Shown one piece after another: positions 1 to 9,345 of a stretch of 64,000 nucleotides of DNA (within the stretch, counting starts at the first letter, position 1; each line of letters starts with the position of its first letter). This stretch comes from Pseudomonas chlororaphis (GTDB taxonomy: Bacteria; Pseudomonadota; Gammaproteobacteria; Pseudomonadales; Pseudomonadaceae), in assembly GCF_003731765.1 (NCBI RefSeq), contig NZ_MOAL01000002.1, positions 62,001 to 126,000 on the forward strand, read 5' to 3'. The notes under the pieces were generated by a model. The model worked only from the letters and a program-made list of their open reading frames with translations. It did no database searches and was not told the origin of the DNA. Both the position numbers and the translations under genes were made by a program.

Positions 1-150
1 CAGGTCGCGCACCGTGGTGCGTTCATAGCCCTTGTTGCGAAACAGGTGGGCGGCGGTTTGCAGCAATTTGCCGCGGGCGCTGTCCGGATCGGTCAGTTGT
101 CCGTTGGCGATCAGCTCGCTGACTACCTGCAAGGCTTTTTGCTCGTCCAC
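1..150 (-). CDS. atuR: AtuR, TetR-type repressor (N-terminal part)
   Basis: Only the first 50 codons are in the window; the gene runs off the left edge. Translation from a GTG at 150 gives a TetR-like start: a charged leader, then a stretch containing AAHLFRNKGYERTTVRDL, the first helices of the TetR DNA-binding domain. The GTG is preceded by AGGAGAA at good spacing. The gene is divergent from atuA with two matching operator-like sites between them. That is the arrangement known for AtuR, the repressor of acyclic terpene utilisation in P. aeruginosa. The name rests on this context plus the TetR fold; the ligand-binding half is not visible. Confidence 0.8.
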   Translation of the reverse strand, partial: MDEQKALQVVSELIANGQLTDPDSARGKLLQTAAHLFRNKGYERTTVRDL

Positions 151-239
151 GGCTGTTCTCCTACATTCACTCAATCAATAGTGCAGCAAAGCCCCTGAAA
201 ACAGGCGGCCGGCGCGCGCAATTTAAGCCGCTGGGGGCG

Positions 240-300
240 ACCAAGCAAGCGCTCGGGTTGAAGATAGTTTGCTCGTTTACAAACCAAGCGCTTGCTTGGT
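240..300. promoter_or_regulatory. Two AtuR operator copies in the atuR-atuA intergenic region
   Basis: ACCAAGCGCTTGCTTGGT lies at 283-300. A near-identical copy lies in the opposite orientation at 240-259; on the minus strand it reads AACCCGAGCGCTTGCTTGGT. The two match at 18 of 20 positions and each has inverted-repeat arms (ACCAAG and CTTGGT in the better copy). AtuR of P. aeruginosa is reported to bind two inverted repeats between atuR and atuA. Here the atuA-proximal copy ends 35 bases before the atuA start codon. I could not assign a convincing -10/-35 pair. Confidence 0.75.
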
Positions 301-335
301 AGTCTCGCCACAGTTGTTTTTCCGAGAGCCCTGCC

Positions 336-2123
336 ATGACCAAGACTCTACGCATCGGCTGCGCCAGCGCCTTCTGGGGCGACACCTCCAGCGCCGCCGC
401 ACAACTGGTAAACGGTGGCCATCTGGATTACCTGGTGTTCGACTACCTCGCCGAGATCACCCTGTCGATCATGGCCGGGGCTCGAATGAAGGACCCAGGC
501 GCCGGTTACGCCACGGATTTCATCGAAGCACTGGCGCCCCTGCTGGGCTCCATCGCCGAGCAGCGCATACGGGTCATCAGCAACGCTGGCGGGGTCAACC
601 CCTTGGCCTGTGCTGCCGCCCTGCAAGCGGCCTGCGACCGCGCCGGTATCACCTTGAAGATCGCGGTGCTGCTGGGGGACGACGTGCAACCGCAACTGCC
701 GCAACTGAGCCAGGCCGGCATCAGGGAAATGTTCAGCGGCGCGCCCCTGCCGTCGATGTGCGTCTCCAGCAACGCCTACCTGGGGGCACCGGGGATTGTC
801 GAAGCGCTGCGCCTGGGGGCGGACATCGTCATCACCGGGCGGGTAGTGGACAGCGCCGTGGTCAGTGGTGCCCTGGTGCACGAGTTCGGCTGGTGCTGGC
901 AAGACCACGACAAACTGGCCCAGGCCGCCCTCGCCGGGCACATCATCGAATGCGGCGCGCAATGCACCGGTGGCAACTTCACCGACTGGCGCGCCGTGCC
1001 GGACTACGAACACATCGGTTTCCCCATCGTTGAAGTCAGCGCCGACGGCCAGTTCGTCGTCAGCAAGGTCGAAGGCACCGGCGGCCTGGTGACGCCGCTG
1101 ACCGTGGGTGAACAATTGCTGTATGAGATTGGCGATCCCCAGGCCTATCAGTTGCCCGATGTGATCTGCGATTTCAGCCAGGTGCAGCTGCAACAACAAG
1201 GCCCGGACCGGGTGCAGGTCCAGGGTGCCAGGGGCTTGCCGCCGACGGCGCAGTACAAGGTCAGCGCCACCTACCTCGACGGGTTCCGTTGCACCGCCAG
1301 TTGCCTGATCGCCGGCATCGATGCCGTGGCCAAGGCCCGCCGGGTCAGCCAGGCGATCATCGACAAGACCAGCGAGATGTTCAGCCAGCGCGGCTGGGCG
1401 CCCTACACCGAAGTCAACATCGAACTGCTGGGCAGCGAAGCCACCTACGGCCCCCACGGCCAGCGCCAGGACAGCCGCGAAGTGGTGATCAAACTGGCGG
1501 TGCGCCACCCCAGCAAGCAGGCGCTGATTCTGTTCTCCCGGGAGATCGCCCAAGCCGCAACAGGCATGGCCCCGGGGCTGACCGGGATTGTCGGCGGGCG
1601 GCCGACGGTGTACCCGCTGATTCGCCTGTTTTCCTTTTTGCTGGATAAAAGCGCCTGCCTGCTGAGCCTCGACATCAATGGCCAGCGCCACCCTTGCCCC
1701 CTGCCGCAAAGCACCTCCCCCAGCAGCACCCTGCCCACGCCACCGCTGCCACCGACACCCAGAGGCCGGGCCGACACCCAGGTGGCGTTGGTCAAACTGG
1801 CGGTGGCGCGCTCAGGCGACAAGGGCAACCACAGCAATATCGGCGTGCTGCCCCGCGCCGCCGAATACCTGCCATGGATCGCCGAAGCCTTGACCCCGGA
1901 GGTGCTGATGGACTGGATGAGCCACGTGCTCGACCCGGTCCACGGCCGGGTCACGCGCTGGTACCTGCCCGGCACCCACAGCCTGAATTTCCTGCTGGAA
2001 AACGCCCTGGGCGGTGGCGGCGTGGCCAGCCTGCGCATCGACCCACAAGGCAAGGCCTTCGCCCAGCAATTGCTGGAAATCCCCATCCCGGTGCCGCAAA
2101 GCATCGCCGACGCCGTCAACTAG
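336..2123 (+). CDS. atuA: AtuA, acyclic terpene utilisation protein
   Basis: First gene of the citronellol/geraniol degradation operon. The 595-residue product has the long N-terminal AtuA domain (PF07287 family, roughly residues 5-440; note [10 protein letters not shown] near residue 86). A proline-rich linker follows, then a small C-terminal domain from about residue 480 containing [13 protein letters not shown]. This two-domain layout and length are normal for AtuA. Its biochemical step is not settled, although it is needed for growth on acyclic terpenes in P. aeruginosa. The ATG at 336 has only a weak ribosome site. The stop codon at 2121-2123 overlaps the start of the atuB ribosome site, so the two are cotranscribed. 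Confidence 0.92.
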   Translation: MTKTLRIGCASAFWGDTSSAAAQLVNGGHLDYLVFDYLAEITLSIMAGARMKDPGAGYATDFIEALAPLLGSIAEQRIRVISNAGGVNPLACAAALQAACDRAGITLKIAVLLGDDVQPQLPQLSQAGIREMFSGAPLPSMCVSSNAYLGAPGIVEALRLGADIVITGRVVDSAVVSGALVHEFGWCWQDHDKLAQAALAGHIIECGAQCTGGNFTDWRAVPDYEHIGFPIVEVSADGQFVVSKVEGTGGLVTPLTVGEQLLYEIGDPQAYQLPDVICDFSQVQLQQQGPDRVQVQGARGLPPTAQYKVSATYLDGFRCTASCLIAGIDAVAKARRVSQAIIDKTSEMFSQRGWAPYTEVNIELLGSEATYGPHGQRQDSREVVIKLAVRHPSKQALILFSREIAQAATGMAPGLTGIVGGRPTVYPLIRLFSFLLDKSACLLSLDINGQRHPCPLPQSTSPSSTLPTPPLPPTPRGRADTQVALVKLAVARSGDKGNHSNIGVLPRAAEYLPWIAEALTPEVLMDWMSHVLDPVHGRVTRWYLPGTHSLNFLLENALGGGGVASLRIDPQGKAFAQQLLEIPIPVPQSIADAVN

Positions 2124-2135
2124 AGGAGGCTTGCC

Positions 2136-3005
2136 GTGGTCTATGACTCGATTTTTCGCCGCGACCTGTTCGCCGCTCAAACCCTGATCGTCACCGGTGG
2201 CGGCAGCGGTATCGGCCGCTGCACCGCCCATGAGCTGGCAGCCCTCGGCGCTCGGGTGCTGCTGGTGGGGCGCAAGGCGGAAAAACTGCAAAAGGTCGCC
2301 GCCGAGATCAGCGCCGACGGCGGTCAGGCGGCCTGGCAGGCCTGCGACATTCGTGATGAAGAGGCGGTCAAGGCCCTGGTAACGCAACTGATCGCCGAAC
2401 ACGGGCCGATTCACGGCCTGGTCAATAACGCCGGTGGCCAATATCCGGCGCCCCTGGCATCGATCAATCAGAAAGGCTTCGAGACCGTGCTGCGCACCAA
2501 CCTGGTGGGTGGTTTCCTGATGGCCCGGGAAGTCTTCAACCAATCCATGAGCCAACACGGCGGCAGCATCGTCAACATGCTGGCCGACATGTGGGGCGGC
2601 ATGCCGGGCATGGGCCACTCCGGTGCGGCACGTGCCGGTATGGACAACTTCACCAAGACCGCGGCAGTCGAATGGGGGCACGCCGGGGTGCGGGTCAATG
2701 CGGTGGCGCCGGGCTGGATTGCGTCCAGCGGCATGGACACCTACGAAGGCGCGTTCAAGGCGGTGATCCCGACCTTGCGCGAGCATGTGCCCCTCAAGCG
2801 CATCGGCACCGAATCGGAGGTCAGCGCGGCAATTGTTTTCCTGCTGAGCCCGGCGGCGGCCTTTATCAGCGGCAGCACCTTGCGCATCGACGGCGCCGCC
2901 AGCCTGGGCAGCCGTGCCTGGCCGCTGTACAAGGCCCGCAACAGCGAGTCCTACAACGGCTTCCACCGTGCCTACCTGCCGGACGTCCTCAAGGACAAGG
3001 AGTAA
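2136..3005 (+). CDS. atuB: AtuB, short-chain dehydrogenase of terpene catabolism
   Basis: Probable citronellol/citronellal dehydrogenase of the atu pathway, 289 residues. It begins with GTG behind a strong AGAGGAGG site. The NAD(P) motif TGGGSGIG is at residues 20-27 and NNAGG at 97-101. The usual YxxxK catalytic signature is not seen; the equivalent stretch reads GHSGAARAGM, as in the peroxisomal enoyl-CoA or dienoyl-CoA reductase branch of the superfamily. The sequence may therefore suit an acyl-CoA reductase as well as an alcohol dehydrogenase. It sits 12 bases after atuA and ends 3 bases before atuC. Confidence 0.88.
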   Translation: MVYDSIFRRDLFAAQTLIVTGGGSGIGRCTAHELAALGARVLLVGRKAEKLQKVAAEISADGGQAAWQACDIRDEEAVKALVTQLIAEHGPIHGLVNNAGGQYPAPLASINQKGFETVLRTNLVGGFLMAREVFNQSMSQHGGSIVNMLADMWGGMPGMGHSGAARAGMDNFTKTAAVEWGHAGVRVNAVAPGWIASSGMDTYEGAFKAVIPTLREHVPLKRIGTESEVSAAIVFLLSPAAAFISGSTLRIDGAASLGSRAWPLYKARNSESYNGFHRAYLPDVLKDKE

Positions 3006-3008
3006 GCC

Positions 3009-4625
3009 ATGCCGGTAATCACCTCCCAACTCGACCCCCACAGCCCGCAGTTCGCCCAGAACCGGGCAGCGATGCTGGCCTGCCTCGATCACATCCGCCA
3101 GCTGGAAGAAAACCTGCTGCACAAGGCCGCCGAAGCCAAGGCCAAGTTCGAGAAACGCGAACAACTGCTGCCCCGGGAGCGCCTCAATCTGCTGCTGGAC
3201 CCCGGCGCGCCGTTTCTCGAACTGGCCAGCCTGGCCGGCTACAAACTGCATGACGACAAAGACGGCAGCCAGGCCGGTGGCGGGCTGATTGCCGGCATCG
3301 GTTATGTGTCAGGGGTACGGGTGCTGGTGGTGGCCAACAACAGCGCGATCAAGGGCGGGACCATCTCTCCCAGTGGCCTGAAAAAGTCCCTGCGCCTGCA
3401 ACAGATCGCCGTGGAAAACAAACTGCCGGTGGTGACCCTGGCGGAAAGCGGCGGCGCCAACCTCAACTATGCGGCGGAGATTTTTGTCGAAGGTGCCCGC
3501 AGCTTTGCCAACCAGGCGCGCATGTCGGCCATGGGCCTGCCGCAGATCACCGTGGTGCACGGCTCGGCCACCGCCGGCGGCGCCTACCAGCCGGGGTTAT
3601 CGGATTATGTCGTGGTGGTGCGCGGCAAGGCCAAGCTGTTTCTCGCCGGGCCGCCGCTGCTCAAGGCCGCCACCGGTGAAGTGGCCACCGATGAAGAACT
3701 GGGTGGCGCCGAGATGCACGCGCAAGTGGCCGGCACCGCGGAGTACCTGGCGGAAAACGACGCCGACGGTGTGCGCATCGTGCGCGAGATCCTCAGCCTG
3801 CTGCCGTGGAACGCCCAATTGCCCCAGCAGGCACCGATCACCTATCGCGAACCGCTGTACCCCATCGACGAACTGCTGGGCCTGATCCCCGACGACGCGA
3901 AGAAACCCTACGACGCTCGCGAGATCATTGCCCGCCTGGCCGACGGCTCGCAGTTCCTGGAGTTCAAGGGCGAGTTCGACTCGCAGACCCTCTGCGGCCA
4001 TCTGCAGATCCAGGGCAGGCCGTGCGGTTTTATCGGCAACAACGGCCCGATCACGCCCCAGGGTGCAAGCAAGGCGGCGCAGTTTATCCAGTTGTGCGAC
4101 CAGAGCCGCACGCCGTTACTGTTCTTCCACAACACCACCGGTTTCATGGTCGGTACCGAGTCGGAACAGCAAGGGGTGATCAAGCACGGCTCCAAGCTGA
4201 TCCAGGCCGTGGCCAATGCCCGAGTGGCCAAGCTGACCATCGTCGTCGGCGGCTCCTACGGTGCCGGCAACTATGCAATGTGCGGCCGCGGCCTGGACCC
4301 ACGCTTTATCTTCGCCTGGCCCAACAGCCGCACCGCGGTGATGGGCGGCGCCCAGGCCGGCAAGGTGCTGCGCATCGTCACCGAGGCCAAGCACGCCAAG
4401 GACGGCCTGGTGGCCGACCCGAAAATGCTCGACATGCTCGAACAGGTCACCGCGCAGAAGCTCGACAGCCAGTCCACGGCTTTGTACGCCAGCGCCAACC
4501 TGTGGGATGACGGGCTGATCGACCCCCGGCAGACCCGTACCCTGTTGGGCTACCTGCTGGATATCTGCCACGAAGCCGAACTGCGTCAATTGATGCCCAA
4601 CAGCTTCGGTGTGCCACGCTTTTAA
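3009..4625 (+). CDS. atuC: AtuC, geranyl-CoA carboxylase carboxyltransferase (beta) subunit
   Basis: Transfers the carboxyl group from biotin on AtuF to the gamma-methyl group of cis-geranyl-CoA, giving isohexenylglutaconyl-CoA. The 538-residue protein has both halves of the acyl-CoA carboxyltransferase fold. Glycine-rich oxyanion segments are GSATAGGAYQPG near residue 185 and GGSYGAGN at 414-421. Methylcrotonyl-CoA carboxylase is the close paralogue. Operon context between atuB and atuD decides for the geranyl enzyme. Ala167 (in SFANQ) appears to sit where the methylcrotonyl enzyme has a bulky Phe, which would fit a longer acyl chain, but I aligned this by eye only. Confidence 0.92.
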   Translation: MPVITSQLDPHSPQFAQNRAAMLACLDHIRQLEENLLHKAAEAKAKFEKREQLLPRERLNLLLDPGAPFLELASLAGYKLHDDKDGSQAGGGLIAGIGYVSGVRVLVVANNSAIKGGTISPSGLKKSLRLQQIAVENKLPVVTLAESGGANLNYAAEIFVEGARSFANQARMSAMGLPQITVVHGSATAGGAYQPGLSDYVVVVRGKAKLFLAGPPLLKAATGEVATDEELGGAEMHAQVAGTAEYLAENDADGVRIVREILSLLPWNAQLPQQAPITYREPLYPIDELLGLIPDDAKKPYDAREIIARLADGSQFLEFKGEFDSQTLCGHLQIQGRPCGFIGNNGPITPQGASKAAQFIQLCDQSRTPLLFFHNTTGFMVGTESEQQGVIKHGSKLIQAVANARVAKLTIVVGGSYGAGNYAMCGRGLDPRFIFAWPNSRTAVMGGAQAGKVLRIVTEAKHAKDGLVADPKMLDMLEQVTAQKLDSQSTALYASANLWDDGLIDPRQTRTLLGYLLDICHEAELRQLMPNSFGVPRF

Positions 4626-4660
4626 CCCGGGCGCCCAGCGCGATCAGGAGCAGCATAAAA

Positions 4661-5818
4661 ATGATCTTTACCCAGGAACATGAAGCACTGCGACGCACCG
4701 TGCGCCAATTCGTCGACCGCGAGATCAACCCCCATGTGGATGAATGGGAAAAGGCCGGGCGCTTTCCCATCCACGAGGTTTTCCGCAAGGCCGGGGAGCT
4801 GGGGCTGCTGGGCATTTCCAAGCCGGAGAAATTCGGCGGCATGGGCCTGGACTACAGCTACTCCATCGTCGCCGCAGAAGAGTTCGGCACCATCCATTGC
4901 GGCGGCATCCCGATGTCCATCGGCGTGCAGACCGACATGTGCACCCCGGCCCTGGCGCGCTTTGGCTCCGACGCGTTGCGCGACGAGTTCCTGCGCCCGG
5001 CCATCAGCGGCGAACAAGTGGGCTGCATCGGCGTCTCGGAAGTGGGCGCCGGTTCCGATGTGGCCGGGCTCAAGACCCATGCCCGCAAGGACGGCGACGA
5101 CTACGTGATCAACGGCAGCAAGATGTGGATCACCAACTCCCCCAGCGCCGATTTCATCTGCCTGTTGGCCAACACCTCGGACGACAAGCCCCATATCAAC
5201 AAGTCGCTGATCATGGTGCCGATGAACACCCCGGGGATCAGCCTCAGTTCGCACCTGGACAAGCTGGGCATGCGCAGTTCGGAAACCGCCCAGGTGTTCT
5301 TCGACAACGTGCGGGTGCCCCAGCGCAACCGCATCGGCCACGAAGGCGCGGGGTTCATGATGCAGATGCTGCAGTTCCAGGAGGAACGGCTGTTCGGCGC
5401 GGCCAATATGCTCAAGGGCCTGGAGTACTGCGTGAACAGCACCATCGACTACTGCAAGGAGCGCCAGACCTTCGGCAGCCCGCTGATCGACAACCAGGTG
5501 ATCCACTTCCGCCTGGCCGAACTGCAAACCGAAATCGAATGCCTGCGGGCCCTAGTCTATCAAGCCACCGAACAGTATGTGCGCGGCCAGGACGTGACCC
5601 GCCTGGCCTCCATGGCCAAGCTCAAGGCCGGGCGCCTGGGCCGCGAGGTCAGCGACAGTTGCCTGCAGTACTGGGGCGGCATGGGCTTCATGTGGGACAA
5701 CCCGGTGGCCCGGGCCTACCGCGACGTGCGCCTGGTGTCGATCGGCGGCGGTGCCGACGAGATCATGCTGGGCATCATCTGCAAGCTCATGGGCATCCTG
5801 CCGGGGAAGAAAAAATGA
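4661..5818 (+). CDS. atuD: AtuD, citronellyl-CoA dehydrogenase
   Basis: FAD-dependent acyl-CoA dehydrogenase (385 residues) that oxidises citronellyl-CoA to geranyl-CoA. The family signature segment GCIGVSEVGAGSD lies near residue 125. The C-terminal YRDVRLVSIGGGADEI segment has no glutamate at the usual medium-chain catalytic position. As in isovaleryl-CoA dehydrogenase, the base is probably the Glu in the EERL segment (E241/E242), which fits branched substrates. An AGGAG site precedes the ATG. The stop codon overlaps the atuE start (ATGA), indicating translational coupling. Confidence 0.9.
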   Translation: MIFTQEHEALRRTVRQFVDREINPHVDEWEKAGRFPIHEVFRKAGELGLLGISKPEKFGGMGLDYSYSIVAAEEFGTIHCGGIPMSIGVQTDMCTPALARFGSDALRDEFLRPAISGEQVGCIGVSEVGAGSDVAGLKTHARKDGDDYVINGSKMWITNSPSADFICLLANTSDDKPHINKSLIMVPMNTPGISLSSHLDKLGMRSSETAQVFFDNVRVPQRNRIGHEGAGFMMQMLQFQEERLFGAANMLKGLEYCVNSTIDYCKERQTFGSPLIDNQVIHFRLAELQTEIECLRALVYQATEQYVRGQDVTRLASMAKLKAGRLGREVSDSCLQYWGGMGFMWDNPVARAYRDVRLVSIGGGADEIMLGIICKLMGILPGKKK

Positions 5819-6612
5819 ACGCCCTGCCCACTTGCCAGACCCTGTTGCTGGAGCCCCATGGCGGGGTCCTGCATATCACCCTCAATCGCCCACACACCCG
5901 CAATGCCATGAGCCTGCAGATGGTCAGCGAATTGCGCGCGGTACTGGCGGCAGTGCGCGGGGAACGTCGCGTGCGGGCCCTGGTGCTGAGCGGCGCGGGC
6001 GGCCACTTCTGCTCCGGTGCCGACCTCAAGGACATGGTCGAGGCCCGGGCCCAGGGCGCCGAGGCCTACCGCGAGTTGAACCGGGCCTTTGGCCGCTTGC
6101 TGGAAGAGGCCCAGCACAGCCCGCAAGTGTTGATTTGCGTGCTGCAAGGCGCGGTGCTGGGAGGCGGCTTTGGCCTGGCCTGCGTCAGCGACATGGCCTT
6201 GGCCGATCATCAGGCCCAGTTCGGCTTGCCGGAAACCAGCCTGGGCCTGCTGCCGGCGCAGATCGCGCCCTTTGTCGTGCAGCGCATCGGCCTGACCCAG
6301 GCCCGGCGCCTGGCGCTGACGGCTGCACGCTTCGACGGGGTCGAGGCCGAGCGCCTGGGGCTGGTGCATTTTGTCGAGCGCGACCCACAGGCCCTGGCCG
6401 AACGCCTGGACCAGGTGCTGGACCAGGTATTGCGTTGTGCACCCGGGGCCAATGCCGCGACCAAGGCGTTGCTGCTGGCCAGTGCGCCAGCGTTGGCGCC
6501 GGGCTTGCTGGATCAGGCTGCCGAAGCGTTCAGCCAGGCGCTGACCGGTGAGGAAGGTGCCGAGGGCACCCTGGCGTTCGCGCAAAAACGCCCACCGACG
6601 TGGGCCGGTTGA
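5815..6612 (+). CDS. atuE: AtuE, isohexenylglutaconyl-CoA hydratase
   Basis: Crotonase-family hydratase of 265 residues acting after geranyl-CoA carboxylase. I read the start as the ATG at 5815, which overlaps the atuD stop; the same frame stays open far upstream through atuD, so an automatic caller could extend it wrongly. The oxyanion-hole segments are present: GGHFCSGADLKDM (near residue 63) and the glycine-rich VLGGGFGLACVSDM (near residue 112). A methylglutaconyl-CoA hydratase (LiuC-like) would look similar; the operon position decides. Confidence 0.9.
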   Translation: MNALPTCQTLLLEPHGGVLHITLNRPHTRNAMSLQMVSELRAVLAAVRGERRVRALVLSGAGGHFCSGADLKDMVEARAQGAEAYRELNRAFGRLLEEAQHSPQVLICVLQGAVLGGGFGLACVSDMALADHQAQFGLPETSLGLLPAQIAPFVVQRIGLTQARRLALTAARFDGVEAERLGLVHFVERDPQALAERLDQVLDQVLRCAPGANAATKALLLASAPALAPGLLDQAAEAFSQALTGEEGAEGTLAFAQKRPPTWAG

Positions 6613-6690
6613 CGCCCGCCAGCGCTCAGTCAGCGACGTCTGCGCCGTATTGAAACCCGTTCGAACCCCATGGATTCCAGGGAGCCTGCC

Positions 6691-8652
6691 ATGCCCGCCT
6701 TCAGCAAGATCCTCATCGCCAACCGCGGTGAAATCGCCTGCCGCATCCAGCGCACGGCCCAGGCCCTGGGCTATCGCACCGTGGCGGTGTACAGCGACGC
6801 CGACGCCGATGCCCGGCACGTGCGCATGGCCGACGAAGCCGTGCACATCGGCCCCTCGGCCGTGCAGCAGTCGTACCTGAACCCCGCCGTCCTGCTCGAT
6901 GCTGCCCGGCGCAGCGGAGCCGATGCGTTGCACCCCGGCTACGGCTTTCTGTCGGAGAACGCCGAGTTCGCCAGGGCCTGCCAGGCCGCCGGGCTAATCT
7001 TTATCGGCCCCAGCAGCGAGGCCATCGAATTGATGGGCAGCAAGCGCCTGTCGAAGGTGGCGATGCTGGCCGCCGGGGTGCCCTGCATTGCCGGCTACCA
7101 GGGCGCCGAGCAAGACGATGCGACGCTGCAACAACAGGCGGAGGGCATCGGCTACCCGCTGATGATCAAGGCCAGTGCCGGTGGCGGCGGTCGCGGCATG
7201 CGCTTGGTGCACCACGCCGAGCAATTGCTGGAGCAGATCCGCACCGCCCGCTCCGAAGCCCTGCACGCCTTTGGCAGCGACGAACTGATTCTGGAACAGG
7301 CGCTGATCGAACCGCGGCACGTGGAAGTCCAGGTGTTCGGCGACCACCACGGCAATCTGATCCACCTTGGGGAGCGGGACTGCTCGATCCAGCGCCGCCA
7401 TCAGAAGGTCATCGAGGAAGCCCCCTGCCCGGTGATGACCGTCGCGTTGCGCCAGGCCATGGGCGAGGCCGCTCTGAAGGCCGGGCGCGCGGTGAACTAC
7501 GTGGGCGCCGGCACCGTGGAGTTCCTGCTGGATGCCCGGGGCCGCTTCTATTTCCTGGAAATGAACACCCGGCTGCAAGTGGAACACCCAGTGACCGAGT
7601 TCGTCACCGGCCTGGACCTGGTGGCCTGGCAACTGCTCGTGGCGGCCGGCGAGCCCTTGCCGTTACGCCAGGAGCAGGTGCAGCTCCGGGGTCATGCGAT
7701 CGAGGTGCGACTGTACGCCGAAGACCCGGCCCAGGGCTTTCTGCCCCAGACCGGGCATGTGCTGCGCTGGGAACCGCCGACGGACAGCCCGGTGCGCATC
7801 GACCATGGCGTGCTCGAAGGCCAGCGCATCAGCCCCTTCTACGACCCCATGCTGGGCAAGCTGATCGCCCATGGCGCCAGCCGCGAAGACGCTCGCCGCC
7901 AACTGCTGCGGGCCGTGGAAGACTTGGTGTTGATGGGGGTGACCAGCAATCAGCGGTTGTTGACCAACCTGCTCAAGCACCCGGTGTTTGTCAGCGGCCA
8001 CTTCAGCACTGCCTTTATCGCTGAACAGTTCGCCGACGACCCCAGCCTGATTCCGCAGACGCCGAGTGCCGAGCAACTGGCGATTGCCGCTGCCCTGCTC
8101 TATCACCACAGCGCCCAAGCGCATGCCGGCCCCCTGGCCGGTTGGCGCAGCACGGCCAGCGTGCCCTTGCACTACCGCCTCGGGCTGCTGGAGAACAGTT
8201 GGTCCGTGGCCCTCACACCGCAGCCGTCGGGGGCGCTGCACATTCAGGTTGAGGGGCAGGTGTTGGCTATCGTCCTGCGGGAGGCCGACGGTCGCTGGGC
8301 CAGCCTGGAAGTCGACGGCCTGCGCCGTCGCCATGCCTATCTGCAGGACGCCGAGCACCTGTGGCTGTTCACCGCGCCCGGCTACCTGGCCCTGCAAGAC
8401 CTGACCCAGGCCCAGGCGGCCGGCCAGGCCAGCGCTCATTCCGGCACCCTCAAGGCGCCCATGGACGGGGCGATTGTCGAGGTGCTGGTCAGCGAAGGCA
8501 CAGCGGTAAGCAAGGGCCAGTTGCTGGTGGTGCTGGAGGCCATGAAGATGGAGCACCCGCTCAAGGCCGGCATCGACGGCGTGATCAAACGCCTGCAAGT
8601 CAGCCAGGGCGACCAGGTAAAAAATCGACAGATCCTGCTGGAGGTGGAATAA
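6691..8652 (+). CDS. atuF: AtuF, geranyl-CoA carboxylase biotin-carrying (alpha) subunit
   Basis: Biotin carboxylase plus biotin carrier, partner of AtuC. I chose the ATG at 6691 (MPAFSKILIANRGEIA) over one seven codons upstream, because AGGGAG lies six bases before it and the family starts there; this gives 653 residues. The order is carboxylase N-domain, ATP-grasp with the glycine-rich ASAGGGGRGM loop, carboxylase C-domain, a linker domain, then the biotinyl domain with EAMKMEH, placing biotin on Lys619. It ends the operon: a 70-base gap follows and no atuG or atuH is present. Confidence 0.92.
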   Translation: MPAFSKILIANRGEIACRIQRTAQALGYRTVAVYSDADADARHVRMADEAVHIGPSAVQQSYLNPAVLLDAARRSGADALHPGYGFLSENAEFARACQAAGLIFIGPSSEAIELMGSKRLSKVAMLAAGVPCIAGYQGAEQDDATLQQQAEGIGYPLMIKASAGGGGRGMRLVHHAEQLLEQIRTARSEALHAFGSDELILEQALIEPRHVEVQVFGDHHGNLIHLGERDCSIQRRHQKVIEEAPCPVMTVALRQAMGEAALKAGRAVNYVGAGTVEFLLDARGRFYFLEMNTRLQVEHPVTEFVTGLDLVAWQLLVAAGEPLPLRQEQVQLRGHAIEVRLYAEDPAQGFLPQTGHVLRWEPPTDSPVRIDHGVLEGQRISPFYDPMLGKLIAHGASREDARRQLLRAVEDLVLMGVTSNQRLLTNLLKHPVFVSGHFSTAFIAEQFADDPSLIPQTPSAEQLAIAAALLYHHSAQAHAGPLAGWRSTASVPLHYRLGLLENSWSVALTPQPSGALHIQVEGQVLAIVLREADGRWASLEVDGLRRRHAYLQDAEHLWLFTAPGYLALQDLTQAQAAGQASAHSGTLKAPMDGAIVEVLVSEGTAVSKGQLLVVLEAMKMEHPLKAGIDGVIKRLQVSQGDQVKNRQILLEVE

Positions 8653-8722
8653 GCATCTAGGCGGACGTGCCGGCATTGGCTACGCTCAAGCCTCTTCACG
8701 ATGTTCAAGGCTGGAATTTGCG

Positions 8723-9265
8723 ATGCCCCACTGGCTGGTAATAGATCTGGAAGCCACTACCGATGAAGGGGGCTGGCCGGTGACGGAGATGGAAATCATC
8801 GAAATCGGCGCCACCCTGGTCAACCGCGAGGGCCGCGAGCTGGACCATTTCCAGCGTTTTGTGCGACCGCTCAGGCGCCCTGCCCTGACCCCGTTCTGCC
8901 GTGAACTGACCCACATTACCCAGGCCAATATCGACAGCGCCGCGCCGCTGACGGAGGTCTGGCCGCTGTTCGAGCGCTGGCTTGGCCCCCATCAGGCACG
9001 CCTGGAAGGCTGGGCCAGTTGGGGCGATTACGACCGCAAGCAACTGCTCCAGGAATGGCAGCGCCTGCAATTGACCAGCCTGCTCCAGCCCTTGCCGCAC
9101 ATGAACCTGAAACAGCGCTTCGCCAAGGCCCGTCGCCTGGAGCGCCCCCTGGGCCTGATCAGCGCCCTGCAACTGGCCGGCATGCACTTCAATGGCCAGC
9201 AGCACCGGGCCCTGGAAGACGCACGAAATACCGCGCGCCTGCTACCGCTGATTCTTCCGGGCTGA
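8723..9265 (+). CDS. DEDDh 3'-5' exonuclease domain protein
   Basis: A 180-residue single-domain exonuclease of the DnaQ/ERI-1-like type. Motif I is DLEATTDE (D8, E10), motif II includes the aspartate in WASWGDYDRKQL, and the C-terminal HRALEDARNTARLLP supplies the His-Asp pair of the DEDDh class. These residues bind two metal ions for nucleotide hydrolysis. No polymerase domain is attached. It probably trims RNA or DNA ends, but the substrate cannot be told from sequence. It starts 70 bases after atuF and looks unrelated to terpene metabolism. Confidence 0.8.
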   Translation: MPHWLVIDLEATTDEGGWPVTEMEIIEIGATLVNREGRELDHFQRFVRPLRRPALTPFCRELTHITQANIDSAAPLTEVWPLFERWLGPHQARLEGWASWGDYDRKQLLQEWQRLQLTSLLQPLPHMNLKQRFAKARRLERPLGLISALQLAGMHFNGQQHRALEDARNTARLLPLILPG

Positions 9266-9345
9266 ACCTTGCGGGCAACAGGTGACGCACCTGAAGCCCT
9301 TGTGCATACTGGCCAGCCTTTTTGACCCTTTTCGAGGAATCGCCC

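Noticed and set aside
4744..6612. 622-codon open frame spanning atuD and atuE
   Set aside because: Only its last 265 codons (atuE, from 5815) are protein-like; the first part is a GC-driven shadow of atuD in another frame.
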